NCBI RefSeq assembly: GCF_026810505.1
Contig: NZ_CP101750.1
Span: 5,513,501 to 5,577,500, forward strand
Direction of reading: 5' to 3'
DNA length: 64,000 bases
Origin: Streptomyces sp. Je 1-369
GTDB taxonomy: Bacteria; Actinomycetota; Actinomycetes; Streptomycetales; Streptomycetaceae
Shown: in pieces, positions 61,471-64,000 of the stretch
Numbering within the stretch: position 1 is the stretch's first letter
How the letters are laid out: every line of letters starts with the position of its first letter
Notes under the pieces: model-generated
Databases searched by the model: none
The model's input: only the letters and a program-made list of their open reading frames with translations
What the model was told of the DNA's origin: nothing
Position numbers and translations under genes: made by a program

Positions 61471-63330
61471 GTGGCGCGCGACATCGCGGCTCCCCTTCTC
61501 GCAGAGCCCCTGGGCACTGCCCCGACGAACCACCAGGAGCTGGCCTCCTGGGTGAACGAGATCGCGGAACTGACGCAGCCGGACCGTGTGGTCTGGTGCG
61601 ACGGATCCGAGGCCGAGTACGAGCGCCTGTGCGAGGAGCTCGTCGCCAAGGGCACGTTCAAGAAGCTGGACCCGGTGAAGCGGCCGAACTCGTACTACGC
61701 GGCCTCCGACCCCACCGACGTCGCGCGCGTCGAGGACCGCACCTTCATCTGCTCCGAGAAGGAGGAGGACGCGGGCCCGACCAACCACTGGAAGGCCCCC
61801 GCCGAGATGCGGGAGATCTTCGCGGGTGAGAAGGGCGTCTTCCGCGGCTCCATGCGCGGCCGCACCATGTACGTCGTGCCCTTCTGCATGGGCCCCGTCG
61901 GCTCGCCGCTCTCCGCCATCGGCGTCGAGATCACCGACTCCGCCTACGTCGCCGTCTCCATGCGCACCATGACCCGCATGGGTCAGGCCGTCCTGGACGA
62001 GCTCGGCGACGACGGCTTCTTCGTGAAGGCCGTCCACACGCTCGGCGCCCCGCTCGAAGAGGGCGAGGCCGATGTGCCGTGGCCCTGCAACTCCACCAAG
62101 TACATCTCGCACTTCCCCGAGGACCGCGAGATCTGGTCGTACGGCTCCGGGTACGGCGGCAACGCCCTGCTGGGCAAGAAGTGCTACGCGCTGCGCATCG
62201 CCTCCGTCATGGCGCGCGACGAGGGCTGGCTCGCCGAGCACATGCTGATCCTCAAGCTCACGCCCCCGCAGGGCGAGGGCGAGGCCGCATCTCCGACGTA
62301 CCTCGCCGCCGCGTTCCCGAGCGCCTGCGGCAAGACCAACCTCGCCATGCTGGAGCCGACGATCCCCGGCTGGACCGTCGAGACCATCGGCGACGACATC
62401 GCCTGGATGCGGTTCGGCGAGGACGGCCGCCTCTACGCGATCAACCCCGAGGCGGGCTTCTTCGGCGTCGCGCCCGGCACCGGCGAGCACACCAACGCCA
62501 ACGCCATGAAGACGCTGTGGGGCAACTCCGTCTTCACGAACGTCGCGCTCACCGACGACAACGACGTCTGGTGGGAGGGCATGACGGAGGAGACTCCGGC
62601 CCACCTCACCGACTGGAAGGGCAACGACTGGACTCCTGAGTCAGGCGTCCCCGCCGCCCACCCGAACGCCCGCTTCACCACGCCCGCCTCGCAGTGCCCG
62701 ATCATCGCGCCCGAGTGGGAGGACCCCAAGGGCGTGCCGATCTCGGCGATCCTCTTCGGCGGCCGTCGCGCCAGCGCGGTGCCGCTGGTGACGGAGTCCT
62801 TCGACTGGCAGCACGGCGTCTTCCTCGGTGCGAACGTGGCGAGCGAGAAGACCGCCGCGGCCGAGGGCAAGGTCGGCGAGCTGCGCCGCGACCCGTTCGC
62901 CATGCTGCCGTTCTGCGGCTACAACATGGGCGACTACATGGCGCACTGGGTGAAGGTCGGCGCGGACAAGGCCGACCAGTCCAAGCTGCCGAAGATCTAC
63001 TACGTCAACTGGTTCCGGAAGAACGCCGACGGCAAGTTCGTGTGGCCCGGCTTCGGCGAGAACTCCCGCGTCCTGAAGTGGATCGTGGAGCGCCTCGACG
63101 GCAGGGCCGAGGGCGTCGAGACCCCCATCGGCATCCTGCCGACGGTCGACTCGCTGGACACCGACGGCCTCGACCTGGCCAAGGACGACCTGGAGTTCCT
63201 GCTCACGGTCGACAAGGAGGTCTGGCGCGACGAGGCATCCCTGGTCCCCGAGCACCTCAACACCTTCGGTGAGCACACGCCCAAGGAGCTGTGGGACGAG
63301 TACCGCGCGCTGGTGCAGCGCCTCGGCTGA
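61471..63330 (+). CDS. pckG: Phosphoenolpyruvate carboxykinase (GTP)
   Basis: A 619-residue enzyme converting oxaloacetate and GTP to PEP, CO2 and GDP at the start of gluconeogenesis. The kinase P-loop is [15 protein letters not shown] near 286 with the reactive Cys of the GTP class; [10 protein letters not shown] and [13 protein letters not shown] are also visible. The GTG at 61471 has AGGAG 6 nt upstream. Its leader of about 200 bp holds no clear palindrome. Confidence 0.97.
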   Translation: MARDIAAPLLAEPLGTAPTNHQELASWVNEIAELTQPDRVVWCDGSEAEYERLCEELVAKGTFKKLDPVKRPNSYYAASDPTDVARVEDRTFICSEKEEDAGPTNHWKAPAEMREIFAGEKGVFRGSMRGRTMYVVPFCMGPVGSPLSAIGVEITDSAYVAVSMRTMTRMGQAVLDELGDDGFFVKAVHTLGAPLEEGEADVPWPCNSTKYISHFPEDREIWSYGSGYGGNALLGKKCYALRIASVMARDEGWLAEHMLILKLTPPQGEGEAASPTYLAAAFPSACGKTNLAMLEPTIPGWTVETIGDDIAWMRFGEDGRLYAINPEAGFFGVAPGTGEHTNANAMKTLWGNSVFTNVALTDDNDVWWEGMTEETPAHLTDWKGNDWTPESGVPAAHPNARFTTPASQCPIIAPEWEDPKGVPISAILFGGRRASAVPLVTESFDWQHGVFLGANVASEKTAAAEGKVGELRRDPFAMLPFCGYNMGDYMAHWVKVGADKADQSKLPKIYYVNWFRKNADGKFVWPGFGENSRVLKWIVERLDGRAEGVETPIGILPTVDSLDTDGLDLAKDDLEFLLTVDKEVWRDEASLVPEHLNTFGEHTPKELWDEYRALVQRLG

Positions 63331-63370
63331 CCCGTCGGCCGCTCCGTCGGCCTTTAGCCGTTCCGTTTCC

Positions 63371-63408
63371 GGCCGGGCCCCCGCACAACGGCGTGCGGGG
63401 GCCCGGCC
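63371..63408 (+). terminator. Strong hairpin terminator of pckG
   Basis: Perfect 16-bp arms (GGCCGGGCCCCCGCAC and its complement) with a 6-nt loop, 40 bp beyond the stop. Confidence 0.9.
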
Positions 63409-63526
63409 GCGTGACACACCCGCATCTTGAACACCTTGCCTTCACATCCCTCACACATGTTTCATGGGTCCGCATGTCGGCCCGCTGATCACGGCGGGCC
63501 GTCGATCGATCCTGTGGGGGGACGAG

Positions 63527-64000
63527 TTGAAGAGATCTCTGGGCTTACGACGGGTGACGGGTGCCGCGCTCGCGGTGGCCATCGGCTCGGCAGGGATGAT
63601 CGCCGTCGGGGCGCCCGCGGCCTCCGCGGCGACACCGTCCGACGAGGCGGCGAAGCTGCCCATCGCGTCGTTCGGGGCGATGGTCGTCGACGACGCGCAC
63701 GAGCGGGTCTACGTCACCGACGGGCGCAGGAGCGGTGCCGGGGCGAGCGAGGTCCTCGTCTACGACTTCGCGGGCCGGCGCGTCGGTTCGCTCGCCACGG
63801 ACCAGCCGGCGTCCGGCATGGCGCTCAGCGCGGACGGCGCGACCCTGCACGTGTCGCAGTCCAACCGCATCCTGACGTTCGACACGGCGACGCAGACCAG
63901 GACCGGCGCCGCGAGCACGCCCTATGACGTGACCTGTGGCCGCGAGGTCGCGGTCGCGGGCGGCAGGACATGGTTCACGGAGACGCCGTACACCGGCTCC
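63527..64000 (+). CDS. Start of a secreted beta-propeller-like protein (cut by window end)
   Basis: 158 codons are in view. A TTG start follows GGGGGGACGAG and opens a signal peptide (LRRVTGAALAVAIGSAGMIA ... APAASA). The mature part shows YncE/WD-like blades: FGAMVVDDAHERVYVTDG, GSGA..VLVYDFAGRRVGSLA, GMALSADGATLHVSQS and NRILTFDTATQTR. Such proteins often bind or display repeats at the surface. The C-terminus is outside the window. Confidence 0.8.
   Translation, partial: MKRSLGLRRVTGAALAVAIGSAGMIAVGAPAASAATPSDEAAKLPIASFGAMVVDDAHERVYVTDGRRSGAGASEVLVYDFAGRRVGSLATDQPASGMALSADGATLHVSQSNRILTFDTATQTRTGAASTPYDVTCGREVAVAGGRTWFTETPYTGS

Noticed and set aside
1..64000. Biosynthetic gene cluster, prophage or defence island
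   Set aside because: Content and order are core chromosome; no PKS/NRPS, integrase, capsid, transposase or Cas gene was found.

Overview
The DNA is very GC-rich, has strong third-position G/C bias, and uses GTG and TTG starts freely. Together with a chaplin, a mycothiol-conjugate amidase, an LAETG-type sortase substrate, a Cya-type adenylate cyclase and an acyl-CoA carboxylase epsilon subunit, this identifies a Streptomyces chromosome. The gene order (deoC, PNP, lpdA-like, accA2, pccB, birA, cya, GGDEF, hutH ... metB, ilvA, greA, mca, pckG) matches, from memory, the core block around SCO4912-SCO4979 of S. coelicolor. I see no rRNA, tRNA, CRISPR array, prophage or insertion sequence.

Region 1 (1-9.2 kb) looks like a deoxynucleoside salvage and catabolism block: purine nucleoside phosphorylase, a phospho-sugar mutase, deoxyribose-phosphate aldolase (deoC), and an aldehyde dehydrogenase followed in overlap by a cysteine-free partner. 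The same 12-bp palindrome CTACGCGCGTAG lies just upstream of both deoC and the phosphorylase gene. Region 2 (9.3-13.7 kb) holds an LpdA-type quinone reductase, DeoR and TetR regulators and two membrane proteins.

Region 3 (13.8-20.6 kb) is the biotin-dependent carboxylase locus: accA2 (biotin carboxylase plus biotin carrier), pccB, the epsilon subunit, a 42-residue membrane peptide, a Maf nucleotide pyrophosphatase and birA, followed by a four-copy array of an 86-bp repeat. Region 4 (20.6-31.4 kb) has adenylate cyclase, enoyl-CoA hydratase, a diguanylate cyclase, hutH, and cell-envelope proteins (polysaccharide deacetylase, LAETG surface protein, lipoprotein L,D-transpeptidase, secreted M12 metallopeptidase), plus an IMPase-like protein with altered metal ligands. 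Region 5 (31.7-39.5 kb) has a large secreted subtilase, a VOC protein, an alcohol dehydrogenase divergent from an MmyB-type regulator, and a PopR/ClgR-like regulator abutting a clpP3-clpP4-like pair whose second subunit lacks the catalytic histidine.

Region 6 (39.8-51.5 kb) carries msrA, metB, a SigE-like sigma factor with an overlapping membrane protein, MarR, ilvA, a DrrAB-type ABC exporter, greA, mca and two small exported proteins, one a chaplin. Region 7 (51.6-64 kb) has a membrane-anchored STAND/TPR ATPase, a YyaL-type thioredoxin-like protein, an MFS efflux pump with its TetR regulator and a palindromic operator, a hemolysin III homologue, pckG, and the start of a secreted beta-propeller-like protein cut by the window end.

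Most of the window is ordinary core chromosome. The observations most worth following are the split ALDH16-like pair, the shared operator of the deoxynucleoside genes, the ClpP subunit without its histidine, the Arg-for-Lys P-loop STAND protein, and several unassigned perfect palindromes.
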